A stretch of DNA of 64,000 nt from Sphingosinicella ginsenosidimutans (GTDB lineage Bacteria; Pseudomonadota; Alphaproteobacteria; Sphingomonadales; Sphingomonadaceae), in assembly GCF_007995055.1 (NCBI RefSeq), contig NZ_VOQQ01000001.1, forward strand, positions 2,401,001 to 2,465,000, read 5' to 3'. The notes below the pieces were generated by a model, which saw only the letters and a program-made list of their open reading frames with translations, was not told the origin of the DNA and did not search any database. A program made the translations under genes and the position numbers. Position 1 is the first letter of the stretch, and the number at the start of each line of letters is the position of its first letter. Below are positions 1 to 7,651 of the stretch, in pieces.

Positions 1-2
1 CG

Positions 3-230
3 TCCGCCGCCACGCTCGGCCGGCAGGGACAGGCGCAGGCGCTGATCGCCCATCTCGACAGGCTTGCCGACGCCGCGGGCGTGCCGCGTCGCCTCTCGGC
101 GCTCGGCATCGGCGCGGAGCATCTCGACCTGCTCGCGGCCGAGGCGATGAAGCAGGAGCGGCTGCTGATCAACAATCCCTGCCCGATCGGGGAGGGCGAT
201 GCGCGCCGGCTTTACGAGGCGGCCCTGTGA
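3..230 (+). CDS. Iron-containing alcohol dehydrogenase, C-terminal fragment (5' cut by window)
   Basis: Only the last 75 codons are present; the reading frame is open from the window edge to the TGA. The visible part has a helical stretch, then 'RLSALGIGAEHLDLLA', 'LLINNPCPIGEGDARRLYEAAL'-like spacing and the stop. This pattern (a short Leu-rich helix, a conserved NNP motif, a final xLYEAA helix) is typical of the C-terminal helical domain of group III Fe/Zn-dependent alcohol dehydrogenases, which also include maleylacetate reductases. The NAD- and metal-binding parts lie outside the window, so the substrate cannot be inferred. Its stop overlaps the GTG start of the next gene (GTGA), implying translational coupling. 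Confidence 0.6.
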   Translation, partial: SAATLGRQGQAQALIAHLDRLADAAGVPRRLSALGIGAEHLDLLAAEAMKQERLLINNPCPIGEGDARRLYEAAL

Positions 231-676
231 GCGTGCCGATGCGCGGCCGCGCCGCTTATCCGGTGTGGCGCGAGATCGCGACCCGCTGGAGCGACAACGA
301 CGTCTACGGCCACGTCAACAATGTCGTCCATTATTCCTGGTTCGATACCGCGGTGAACGCCTGGCTGATCGAGGCCGGTCTGCTCGATGTCGATCGCGGC
401 GACCCGATCGGCCTGGTGGTCGAGACCGGCTGCCGCTATGCCGCATCGCTTTCCTATCCCGAGCCGGTCGAGATCGGCCTTGGCGTCGAGCATCTCGGCA
501 CATCGAGCGTGCGTTACCGGATCGGCGTCTTCGCGAGGGGCGCGGCCGCTCCGGCGGCGGAGGGGCATTTCGTCCATGTCTATGTGAACCGCGCGGATCG
601 CAGGCCCGCGCCGCTGCCCGATGCGTGGCGCGCGACGCTCGAATCGATCCGCCTGATCGAGGTCGGGCATGGCTGA
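227..676 (+). CDS. Acyl-CoA thioesterase, 4HBT hotdog family
   Basis: A 149-residue protein, the usual size of a single hotdog domain. Near residues 22-35 it has 'SDNDVYGHVNNVVHYSWFD', the catalytic-helix signature of YbgC/FcbC-type thioesterases, with the Asp that activates water for thioester hydrolysis. It should be a soluble cytoplasmic oligomer that hydrolyses acyl-CoA thioesters; chain specificity cannot be read from sequence. The GTG start overlaps the upstream dehydrogenase stop, and its end overlaps the next ATG by 8 bases, so it sits in a coupled operon with a dehydrogenase and a GFA-type protein. Confidence 0.85.
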   Translation: MSVPMRGRAAYPVWREIATRWSDNDVYGHVNNVVHYSWFDTAVNAWLIEAGLLDVDRGDPIGLVVETGCRYAASLSYPEPVEIGLGVEHLGTSSVRYRIGVFARGAAAPAAEGHFVHVYVNRADRRPAPLPDAWRATLESIRLIEVGHG

Positions 677-1112
677 ACGGATGACCGGTGGCTGCGCGTG
701 CGGCCGCGTGCGCTACACGGCCGCGGTCGCGGACAGGGACGCCTATCTCTGCCATTGCCGGATGTGCCAGCGCGCCACGGGGAGTGTCTCGATCGCGTTC
801 AAGAACCTGCGTCGGGCGGACGTCGAATGGGAAGGCGAGCCCGACTGGTACGAAAGTTCGCCGATCGCGCGGCGGCCTTATTGCCGGGACTGCGGGACAT
901 CGCTCGGCTTCGCCTATCCCGACAGCGACAAGATGGACCTGACCGTCGCCTCGTTCGACGATCCCTCGCGTTTCCGCCCGGTCAGCCATTTCGGCGCGGA
1001 GAGCATCCACCGCGCGTGGATCGACACGGCGGGCCTTCCGGAAACCCGAAGCGACGAATATCAGCCGCTCGTCGATCGCTGGACGAAGGCGACCGCGACC
1101 AGCGCCGATTGA
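669..1112 (+). CDS. GFA family zinc protein (glutathione-dependent formaldehyde-activating-like)
   Basis: A 147-residue protein with the Cys pattern of the GFA/CENP-V fold: C9 and C11 ('GGCACGRVRY'), C28, C30 and C33 ('CHCRMCQ'), and C72 and C75 ('YCRDCGTSLGF'). These bind structural and catalytic zinc. The archetype accelerates S-hydroxymethylglutathione formation, but most homologues have no proven activity, so only the fold is secure. It overlaps the thioesterase upstream by 8 bases and precedes a Tet-like exporter, suggesting a small detoxification operon. That role is inference from context only. Confidence 0.85.
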   Translation: MAERMTGGCACGRVRYTAAVADRDAYLCHCRMCQRATGSVSIAFKNLRRADVEWEGEPDWYESSPIARRPYCRDCGTSLGFAYPDSDKMDLTVASFDDPSRFRPVSHFGAESIHRAWIDTAGLPETRSDEYQPLVDRWTKATATSAD

Positions 1113-1135
1113 GGCTGAACGAACGGGGGATCACG

Positions 1136-2356
1136 ATGCGCTTCCATCATCCGGCGGTGCCGGTCGTGCTCGCCGTGCTGCTGATCGATGCGATCGGCTT
1201 CGGCATCGTCCTGCCGGTGCTCCCAAGCCTGATCGTCGCGCTCGGCCATGTCGACCTCACGCAGGCGACGCGGATCGCCGGCTATCTGCTCGTCGCCTAT
1301 GCCGGCGCGCAATTCTTCGCCGGGCCGGTGCTCGGCAATCTCGGCGACCGGTTCGGCCGTCGGCCGGTGCTGCTCGTCTCGACGATCGCCTTCGCGCTCG
1401 ATTACCTGTTGATGGCGGCCGCGCCGACGCTGGCCTGGCTGTTCGTCGGCCGGCTGATCGCGGGCATTGCCGGCGCGACCTATGGTCCGGTCAACGCGGT
1501 GCTCGCCGACGTGACCGAGCCGGAAAAGCGCGGCGCCACCTTCGGTCTGATGGGCGCCGCCTTCGGCCTCGGCTTCATCCTCGGGCCGGCGATCGGCGGA
1601 TTGCTCGCGCAGTTCGGGACGCGAACGCCGTTCATCGCGGCGGCCGTGCTCGCCGGCCTCAACGCGCTGTGGATCGCTGCGCGCCTTCCGGAGACGATGG
1701 CGCCGGAAGACCGGCGGACGTTCCGCTGGCGCGACGCCCACATATTCGGCGCCTTCCGGCCGCTGTTCAGCGCCGGCGGCGCGACGCCGCTCCTGCTCGC
1801 GGCCCTGCTGTGGCAGCTCGGCCATATCGTCTATCCGGCGACCTGGGCCTTCTGGGCGGAAATCGCGCTCGGCTGGGATGCGACGGCGATCGGCTGGTCG
1901 CTCGCGGCGACCGGCGTCGTCATGGCGATCGCCCAGAGTATCGTCACCGGTCCGATGATCGCCCGGCTGGGTGAAGCGCGCACCGTCGTCATCGGGATGG
2001 CCGTGGGCGCGCTGAGCTTTCTCGCCTATGTCTTCGTGACGCAGGGGTGGCAGGTCTATGCGATCATCCTTGCCGGCGCGCTCCAGGCGCTCGTCTATCC
2101 CTCGCTCAATGCCTTGCTGTCGCGGATGACCGATGCGTCGCACCAGGGCGCGCTCCAGGGCGGGATGGCCAGCATCAACAGTCTCGCGGAGATCGTCGGT
2201 CCGATCGCGACGACGCAGGCGCTTGCCTTTGGCGCCGAGCATGGCGAGACGGGCGGCAATTTCATCCTCGCCGCGATCCTTGCCGGGATCGCGCTGCTGA
2301 TCGTCGTCACGCGGGTCGTGCCGCGCGTCCGTATCGGCGATGGAGACAGGGCATGA
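1136..2356 (+). CDS. TCR/Tet-type major facilitator exporter
   Basis: A 406-residue integral membrane protein with about 12 hydrophobic segments, starting directly with the first one ('VLAVLLIDAIGFGIVLPVLP'). MFS motif A appears as 'GNLGDRFGRRPVLL' between segments 2 and 3, and 'GRLIAGIAGATYGPVNAVLADVT' follows, as in TetA-type drug/H+ antiporters. Substrate is unknown; sphingomonads carry several such genes unconnected with tetracycline resistance. I chose the ATG at 1136, preceded by GGGGGATC, over a longer open frame without membrane character. The stop overlaps the next ATG (ATGA). Confidence 0.88.
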   Translation: MRFHHPAVPVVLAVLLIDAIGFGIVLPVLPSLIVALGHVDLTQATRIAGYLLVAYAGAQFFAGPVLGNLGDRFGRRPVLLVSTIAFALDYLLMAAAPTLAWLFVGRLIAGIAGATYGPVNAVLADVTEPEKRGATFGLMGAAFGLGFILGPAIGGLLAQFGTRTPFIAAAVLAGLNALWIAARLPETMAPEDRRTFRWRDAHIFGAFRPLFSAGGATPLLLAALLWQLGHIVYPATWAFWAEIALGWDATAIGWSLAATGVVMAIAQSIVTGPMIARLGEARTVVIGMAVGALSFLAYVFVTQGWQVYAIILAGALQALVYPSLNALLSRMTDASHQGALQGGMASINSLAEIVGPIATTQALAFGAEHGETGGNFILAAILAGIALLIVVTRVVPRVRIGDGDRA

Positions 2357-3105
2357 ATGCGACCCGGGAGACCTTTCTCGCGCCGGACGGGCAGGAGCTC
2401 GCCTATTGGGAGATGGGCGAGGGGCAGGCGGTGGTTCTCCTCCACGGCCTGTTCTCGGACGCCCGGACCAACTGGATCCGCTACGGCCATGCCGCGGCGA
2501 TCGCGGCCAAGGGCTTCCGGCTGGTCATGCCGGACCTGCGCGCCCACGGGACGAGCGCCCGGCCGCACGATCCGGCCGCCTATCCGCCGGACGTGCTGGC
2601 TTCGGACGGAATGGCGCTGATCGCCCATCTCGGCCTCGTCGACTACGATCTTGGCGGCTATTCGCTGGGCGGGCGGACCTCGGCCCGGATGGTGATCGCG
2701 GGGGCGCGCCCGCGCCGCCTGGTGATCGGCGGCATGGGGCTCACCGGTCTGCTCTCCACCCAGCCACGCGCGGAAATGTTCCGCGACGTGCTGCGCGGCC
2801 TCGGCACCCATCCGCGCGGCTCCGAGGAATGGCGGTCGGAGGCGTTCCTCAAGACCACCGGCGGCGATCCCGAGGCGCTGCTGCCGCTGCTCGACAGCTT
2901 TGTCGACTCGACCGAGGCACAGCTGCGGTCGATCCGCCCGCCGACGCTCGTCGTCTCCGGTGCCGATGATGACGACAACGGCTCCGCCGAAGCGCTCTCC
3001 GACCTGCTCGCCGACGGCCGCTATGTCGAGATCCCCGGCAATCATATGAGCGCGGTGGTGAAGCCCGAGCTCGGGCGCGCCATCGCGGATTTCCTCGCCT
3101 CTTGA
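2353..3105 (+). CDS. Alpha/beta hydrolase
   Basis: A 250-residue cytoplasmic protein with the alpha/beta hydrolase layout: an oxyanion-hole strand 'VVLLHGLFSD' near residue 30, a nucleophile elbow 'GGYSLGGR' with Ser near 104, and a C-terminal 'IPGNHMSAV' carrying the catalytic His near 230. The acid is probably in 'VVSGADDDD'. The substrate is not predictable; similar proteins are esterases or C-C hydrolases. It overlaps the MFS gene by 4 bases, so translation is coupled to the exporter. No signal peptide is seen. Confidence 0.87.
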   Translation: MNATRETFLAPDGQELAYWEMGEGQAVVLLHGLFSDARTNWIRYGHAAAIAAKGFRLVMPDLRAHGTSARPHDPAAYPPDVLASDGMALIAHLGLVDYDLGGYSLGGRTSARMVIAGARPRRLVIGGMGLTGLLSTQPRAEMFRDVLRGLGTHPRGSEEWRSEAFLKTTGGDPEALLPLLDSFVDSTEAQLRSIRPPTLVVSGADDDDNGSAEALSDLLADGRYVEIPGNHMSAVVKPELGRAIADFLAS

Positions 3106-3158
3106 CCAGGCTCCCCACGCGGCGGCAGGACAGGGCAAACCACAAGAGGGGATCGAAA

Positions 3159-5018
3159 ATGCGTCGCAGCATCGCCATGCTCGCTTTCGCCGGGACCGCC
3201 GGCCTTGCCATCTGCACCGCCGCATTGGCCCAGAGCGGGAGCGCCGTCGCCCAGGCCCCGCACGAGGCCGCCGCGCTCACGGCCGCCGATGCCGATGCCT
3301 TCGTCGCCCGCGCCGAGCGCGAGCTCGCCGAATTCTCGCTCATCAACAACCGCGCCCAATGGGTGAACGCGACCTACATCACCGACGATACGAATGCGCT
3401 CGCCGCCTATTTCGGCACGATCGACACGGAAATGCGCGTTCGGCTCGCCGGCGAGGCGGCGCGCTATGCGAACGTGAGCGGTCTCAGCGCGGACACGAGA
3501 CGCAAGCTCGGCCTGCTTCGCAACGGGCTGGTGCTTGCCGCGCCGACGACCGCCGGCGCGGCCGCCGAGCTCAACCGCATCTCGACCGATCTCGCCTCCC
3601 AATATGGTCGTGGCCATGCGACGATGAATGGCGAGACGATCGACGGCAACGAGACCGAGGCCCGCATGGGCACGGTGCGCGATCCCACCCAGCTGCGCGA
3701 GATGTGGACGAGCTGGAACGACAATGTCGGATCGCCGATGCGCGGCGAATATCAGCGGCTGGTGGAAATCGCGAACCAGGGCGCGCGCGAGCTCGGCTAT
3801 CCCGATACCGGCGCGATGTGGCGGTCCAAATATGACATGTCGCCGGAGGAGTTCCAGCAGCTCACCGAACGGCTTTGGCAGCAGGTTCGGCCGCTCTACG
3901 AGGAGCTGCACTGCTATGTCCGCGCCGGGCTGAACCGTCGTTATGGCGATCAGGTCCAGCCGGCGACCGGCCCGATCCGTGCCGACCTGCTCGGCAATCT
4001 GTGGGCCCAGGAATGGGGCAATATCTACGATGTCGTCGCGCCGCCGAACAGCGGCCCGCCGGCCTATGACCTCACCCAGCTGCTCGAGAACGCGCATTAC
4101 ACGCCGCAGCGGATCGTGCAGACCGCCGAGGGCTTCTTCACCAGCCTCGGCTTCGATCCCTTGCCGCAGACCTTCTGGGAACGATCGCAGATCACCCAGC
4201 CGCGCGATCGCAACGTCATCTGCCACGCCTCGGCCTGGGACATCGACAATCGCACCGACGTCCGGCTCAAGATGTGCACGCGTGTCAACGCCGACGATTT
4301 CGTGACCGCGCATCACGAGCTCGGCCACAATTTCTACCAGCGCGCCTATATGAACCAGCCCTTCCTCTACGAGGACAGCGCAAACGACGGCATTCACGAG
4401 GCGATCGGCGACACGATCGCCCTGTCGGTGACGCCGGAATATCTGCACGAGATCGGGCTGTTGCAGGCGAACCAGATGCCGACGCCGGAGCAGGACCGCA
4501 ATCTCCTCCTGCGCCAGGCGCTCGACAAGATCGCCTTCCTTCCGTTCGGGCTGATGATCGACCGCTATCGCTGGGGCATCTTCTCGGGCCAGATCCCGGC
4601 GAACCAATATCAGGCGGCGTGGGACAGGATGCGCCTTCAATATCAGGGCATCGTCCCGCCGAGCCCGCGCACCGAGCAGAATTTCGACGCCGGCGCCAAA
4701 TATCACGTGCCGGCAAGCGTGCCTTACACGCGCTATTTCCTCGCGCGGATCCTCCAGTTCCAGTTCTTCAAGGCGGCGTGCGACATTGCGGGCTGGCACG
4801 GTCCGCTCCACCGCTGCTCCTTCTACGGCAATCGCGAGGTCGGCCGGCGGCTGAACCAGATGCTGGAGCTCGGCCTGTCGCGGCCCTGGCCCGAGGCGAT
4901 CCAGACCTTCACCGGCACGCGCGAAATCTCGGCCCAGCCGATGATGGACTATTTCCAGCCGTTGATGGGCTGGCTTCGCGAACAGAACCGAGGGCGGCAG
5001 TGCGGCTGGCGCTCATGA
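3159..5018 (+). CDS. M2 family dipeptidyl carboxypeptidase (ACE homologue), secreted
   Basis: A 619-residue zinc metallopeptidase. An N-terminal signal peptide (MRRSIAMLAFAGTAGLAICTAALAQ, cut after ALAQ) sends it to the periplasm. The zinc site is 'HHELGHNF' near residue 385, with the third ligand in 'GIHEAIGDTIALSV' about 25 residues later, exactly the M2 spacing. Upstream 'GPIRADLLGNLWAQEWGNIYD' is another M2 hallmark. The enzyme would remove C-terminal dipeptides from oligopeptides. The ATG at 3159 has a strong AGAGGGGAT ribosome site; the longer open frame lacks one. It follows the hydrolase by 53 bases and may be transcribed separately. Confidence 0.93.
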   Translation: MRRSIAMLAFAGTAGLAICTAALAQSGSAVAQAPHEAAALTAADADAFVARAERELAEFSLINNRAQWVNATYITDDTNALAAYFGTIDTEMRVRLAGEAARYANVSGLSADTRRKLGLLRNGLVLAAPTTAGAAAELNRISTDLASQYGRGHATMNGETIDGNETEARMGTVRDPTQLREMWTSWNDNVGSPMRGEYQRLVEIANQGARELGYPDTGAMWRSKYDMSPEEFQQLTERLWQQVRPLYEELHCYVRAGLNRRYGDQVQPATGPIRADLLGNLWAQEWGNIYDVVAPPNSGPPAYDLTQLLENAHYTPQRIVQTAEGFFTSLGFDPLPQTFWERSQITQPRDRNVICHASAWDIDNRTDVRLKMCTRVNADDFVTAHHELGHNFYQRAYMNQPFLYEDSANDGIHEAIGDTIALSVTPEYLHEIGLLQANQMPTPEQDRNLLLRQALDKIAFLPFGLMIDRYRWGIFSGQIPANQYQAAWDRMRLQYQGIVPPSPRTEQNFDAGAKYHVPASVPYTRYFLARILQFQFFKAACDIAGWHGPLHRCSFYGNREVGRRLNQMLELGLSRPWPEAIQTFTGTREISAQPMMDYFQPLMGWLREQNRGRQCGWRS

Positions 5019-5125
5019 CCGCACTCGCCGTGCAATAGCAACGGCTGGTCGATCTCGGGCTGCGGATCGTTCCGGCTGAGTTCAGGCGGCGCGTTTCAAA
5101 TCCTGGTCGTTGGAGGGAATGTTCG

Positions 5126-5683
5126 ATGCGCGTCGCCGCGCTGATTGGATCCGTGCTGCTCTGGTCCGCAAACCTTTCGGCGCAGCCATCGCCGGCGCCG
5201 CCGGTGCCGTGGAACCCGGCCGCGCCCGAAAACCGCCAGGTGCTGCCGACGTTCAACTACCAGACGGTCGAATCGGTGCTGACCGCGGTCAATGCGCGAT
5301 TCGAGCGGCGGGGGACGGCGGATCGCCCGGCGCTTGAGGTCACCTTCCGCAACGGCCGCCGCGCGGCGATCCTGTTCGGATCATGCGAACGGCAGGGGGC
5401 GGCGTGCAAGGCGATCTCGATCCAGTCGGTCTGGGTCCGGCCTGCGAACATCCCCGCCGATCGGCTCGCCGCCAATATCCAGGGCTTCAACCAGCGCTAC
5501 GCCTTTTCGCGCGCCTATCTGACGCAGGACGGCAAGCCGGCGCTGCAGCGCTACCTCACCGCCGATTACGGAATCATCCGCGGCAATCTGGCGGTGAACC
5601 TGCTCGTCTTCGCCGACCAGGCCGAGCGGTTCGCGGTCGAGGTGCTCCGTCCCGCGCCGGCCGCGCCCGCGGCACGGCGCTAA
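5126..5683 (+). CDS. YbjN domain protein, secreted
   Basis: A 185-residue protein with a Sec signal peptide (residues 1-19, ending near NLSAQ), then a proline-rich stretch and a YbjN-like fold ('LTAVNARFERRGTADRPALEVTFRNGRRAAILFGSC...NIQGFNQRYAFSRAYLTQDGKPALQRYLTADYGI'). The family resembles type III secretion chaperones but has no defined activity; E. coli YbjN affects motility and stress traits. Two cysteines (in 'GSCERQGAACK') could form a disulfide. A GGAGGG ribosome site lies 5 bases before the ATG. It is separated from the M2 peptidase by 107 bases. Confidence 0.8.
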   Translation: MRVAALIGSVLLWSANLSAQPSPAPPVPWNPAAPENRQVLPTFNYQTVESVLTAVNARFERRGTADRPALEVTFRNGRRAAILFGSCERQGAACKAISIQSVWVRPANIPADRLAANIQGFNQRYAFSRAYLTQDGKPALQRYLTADYGIIRGNLAVNLLVFADQAERFAVEVLRPAPAAPAARR

Positions 5684-5871
5684 CCGGTCTTGTCCCGGCG
5701 GCTCGCGCGGCGTTGCCCGGGCGGCGCCTCGGCCAGCTCGCAGGCGGTGGCGGCGGTCTTGAGCACCGGGCTCAGCCGGTCTCCGCACGCCGCCCGGTTG
5801 CGCCGCGCAATCTCCCGCGCGTCCAGAGACGGACGGCGGCCTTCAATTTCGGAATCGGATTCGTCGGTCAT
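5680..5871 (-). CDS. Small hypothetical protein, 63 residues
   Basis: An open frame of 63 codons with a strongly charged product: an acidic start (MTDESDSEIEG) and a basic tail (GQRRASRRDKTG), with two Cys. No membrane segment or known motif is recognised. It lies in an otherwise gene-free 253-base gap, overlaps the end of the YbjN gene by 4 bases tail to tail, and sits 65 bases downstream of the peroxiredoxin on the same strand, so it could be co-transcribed with it. It could equally be a chance frame in GC-rich DNA. Confidence 0.35.
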   Translation of the reverse strand: MTDESDSEIEGRRPSLDAREIARRNRAACGDRLSPVLKTAATACELAEAPPGQRRASRRDKTG

Positions 5872-5936
5872 GGCCCTTCCCGATCATGGGACTGGGGACA
5901 TCACCAATGTTCCGCTCCGTCGAAGGTTGCGTTAAA

Positions 5937-6419
5937 TTACAGCTGATTGAGCAGGAATTCGGCGCTCGACACGCTGAACGCGCCAGGCTCCTCGACATTG
6001 AGCTCGCTGACGACGCCGTCGTCGACGATCGCCGACCAGCGCGAGCCGCGCTGGCCCATGCCGAACTTGGAGCCATCCATGGTGAGGCCGAGCGCGCGCG
6101 CGAAATCGCCATTGCCGTCGGCAAGCATCGTCACCTTGCCCTCGGCGCCGGCGCTCTTCGCCCAGGCCTGCAGCACGAAGGCGTCGTTCACCGCGGTGCA
6201 GGCGATCTCGTCGACGCCCTTGGCCTTGAGCTCATTGGCCTTGTCCACGAATCCCGGCAGATGGCGGGCCGAGCAGGTCGGCGTGAAGGCGCCGGGCACC
6301 GAAAAGAGCGCCACCTTGCGGCCGCCGAAAAATTCGCCGGTCTCGATCGGCTGCGGCCCGTCGGCCGTGGCCTTGATGAGGGTCATGTCCGGGATTCGCT
6401 CGCCGACCTGGATCGTCAT
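5937..6419 (-). CDS. Type II (Prx5-like) peroxiredoxin
   Basis: A 160-residue thiol peroxidase. The peroxidatic Cys49 is in 'VPGAFTPTCSARHLPGF', the exact Prx5/type II signature, with Thr and Pro positioned to activate peroxide; Arg is supplied by 'GMGQRGSRWSAIVDDG'. No second conserved Cys is seen, so reduction is probably by glutathione/glutaredoxin, as in 1-Cys bacterial homologues. It detoxifies H2O2 and organic peroxides in the cytoplasm. It is divergent from yqgE (about 110 bases between starts), a gap that probably contains both promoters. Confidence 0.93.
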   Translation of the reverse strand: MTIQVGERIPDMTLIKATADGPQPIETGEFFGGRKVALFSVPGAFTPTCSARHLPGFVDKANELKAKGVDEIACTAVNDAFVLQAWAKSAGAEGKVTMLADGNGDFARALGLTMDGSKFGMGQRGSRWSAIVDDGVVSELNVEEPGAFSVSSAEFLLNQL

Positions 6420-6528
6420 GTCAGACTCCGTTCGTGTGAAGACGGGTTGCCCTTAGCAACGGTGGGGCGCCGCCGATAGAGGCCGCCGCGCGTTGCCGCG
6501 CGCCGCCGCCGGCGCCTATAAGGGGGTG

Positions 6529-7089
6529 ATGGACGCGCCCAGTTATCTTGTCGGCCAGTTCCTGCTCGCGATGCCCGGCATCGGCGATCCGAGGTTCGAG
6601 AAAGCCGTCGTCGCGATGTGCGTCCATGACGAGGCCGGGGCGCTCGGCATCGGGCTTGGCGAGCTGGTGCCGCGCCTCAGGCTCCACGATCTCCTGGCGC
6701 AGCTCGACATCCCGGCCGGCGAGGCGCCCAACGCGCCGATCCATCATGGCGGCCCGGTCGAGCCGCAGCGCGGCTTCATCCTCCACACGCCCGATTGGGG
6801 CGGGCAGGACAGTATCGAGGTGGCGGGGCGTTGGGTGCTTTCGGCGACGCTCGATGTGCTGCGCGCGATCGCGGAGGGAAAGGGGCCGAGCCGCTGGGTC
6901 GTGGCGCTCGGCTATGCCGGCTGGGGTCCCGGTCAGCTGGACGCCGAAATGCAGCGCCACGGCTGGTTCGTGACCGACGGCAGCGATGCCCTGCTCTATG
7001 ACGAGGATGTCGAGACGCGCTGGGCCGCGGCCTTCCGCGGCGCCGGGGTCGATCCGCGCCTGCTGGCCGCCCATTCGGGGACGGCCTGA
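6529..7089 (+). CDS. YqgE/AlgH family protein
   Basis: A 186-residue protein beginning 'MDAPSYLVGQFLLAMPGIGDPRFEKAVV', the family's N-terminal pattern, followed by 'CVHDEAGALGIGLG' and 'IHHGGPVEPQRGFILHT'. UPF0301 proteins have a solved fold but no established activity; AlgH was named for an effect on alginate regulation in Pseudomonas. An AGGGGG motif sits only 2 bases before the ATG, unusually close. The genes usually found next to it elsewhere (such as ruvX) are absent. The next feature downstream is an ECF41-type promoter. Confidence 0.87.
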   Translation: MDAPSYLVGQFLLAMPGIGDPRFEKAVVAMCVHDEAGALGIGLGELVPRLRLHDLLAQLDIPAGEAPNAPIHHGGPVEPQRGFILHTPDWGGQDSIEVAGRWVLSATLDVLRAIAEGKGPSRWVVALGYAGWGPGQLDAEMQRHGWFVTDGSDALLYDEDVETRWAAAFRGAGVDPRLLAAHSGTA

Positions 7090-7107
7090 AGATTTTTTCG
7101 GGGCGCA

Positions 7108-7134
7108 TGTCACATCGCGACCCCGCGTCTCGTC
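7108..7134 (+). promoter_or_regulatory. ECF41-type sigma factor promoter
   Basis: The sequence TGTCACA at 7108-7114 is followed, after exactly 16 bases, by CGTC at 7131-7134. This agrees with the consensus I recall for promoters recognised by ECF41 sigma factors (TGTCACA-N16-CGTC). It lies 35 bases before the AhpD-like gene that is coupled to an ECF41 sigma factor gene. The match at both boxes and the spacing make autoregulation of the pair the natural reading. Confidence 0.8.
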
Positions 7135-7168
7135 TTGTCGGCGTCACACCTGCTGAAAGGACATGAGC

Positions 7169-7651
7169 ATGACCGCACGCATCAACCCGTACGCCGCCGA
7201 TCGCCATGCGATGGGCGACTGGTTCGCCTACAGCCAGAAGTCGGAAGCCGCGCTCGACAAGGGCCTCGCCCATCTCGTGAAGGCGCGCGCGTCGATCCTC
7301 AACGGCTGCGCCAATTGCGTCAACATGCACACCCAGGAAGCGCGCCGCGACGGCGAGACCGAGCAGCGGCTCTACCTCCTTGCCGCCTGGCACGAGGCGC
7401 CGGTTTATACGGACCGGGAGCGTGCGGCGCTCGCCTGGACCGACGCGCTGACCCTCGTCGCGAGCAAGGGGCCGCCGAGCGACGAGACCTATGCCGCGCT
7501 CGCTGCCCACTTCAGCCCCGAAGAGCAGGTCCATCTCACCCAGGTCATCAACGTGATCAACGGGTGGAACCGGATCGCGATCGGCTTCGGCCTGTTCGAT
7601 CCGGATCCGCTCAAGACCGCGGCGGCGGCCCGCCAAGCGATCCCGGCGTGA
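7169..7651 (+). CDS. Carboxymuconolactone decarboxylase family / AhpD-like protein
   Basis: A 160-residue helical protein of the CMD superfamily. The 'NGCANCVNMH' motif gives C47, C50 and H54, matching the CxxCxxxH redox centre of AhpD-type alkylhydroperoxidases rather than true decarboxylases. It probably reduces peroxides or shuttles thiols in the cytoplasm. GAAAGG at 7155-7160 is well spaced for the ATG at 7169; an ATG 6 bases upstream is too close. Its TGA overlaps the GTG of the ECF41 sigma gene. Such CMD genes are the standard regulatory partner and target of ECF41 factors. Confidence 0.92.
   Translation: MTARINPYAADRHAMGDWFAYSQKSEAALDKGLAHLVKARASILNGCANCVNMHTQEARRDGETEQRLYLLAAWHEAPVYTDRERAALAWTDALTLVASKGPPSDETYAALAAHFSPEEQVHLTQVINVINGWNRIAIGFGLFDPDPLKTAAAARQAIPA

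Noticed and set aside
199..684. 161-codon plus-strand frame over the thioesterase gene
   Set aside because: Arg-rich out-of-frame reading of the hotdog thioesterase; no family features.
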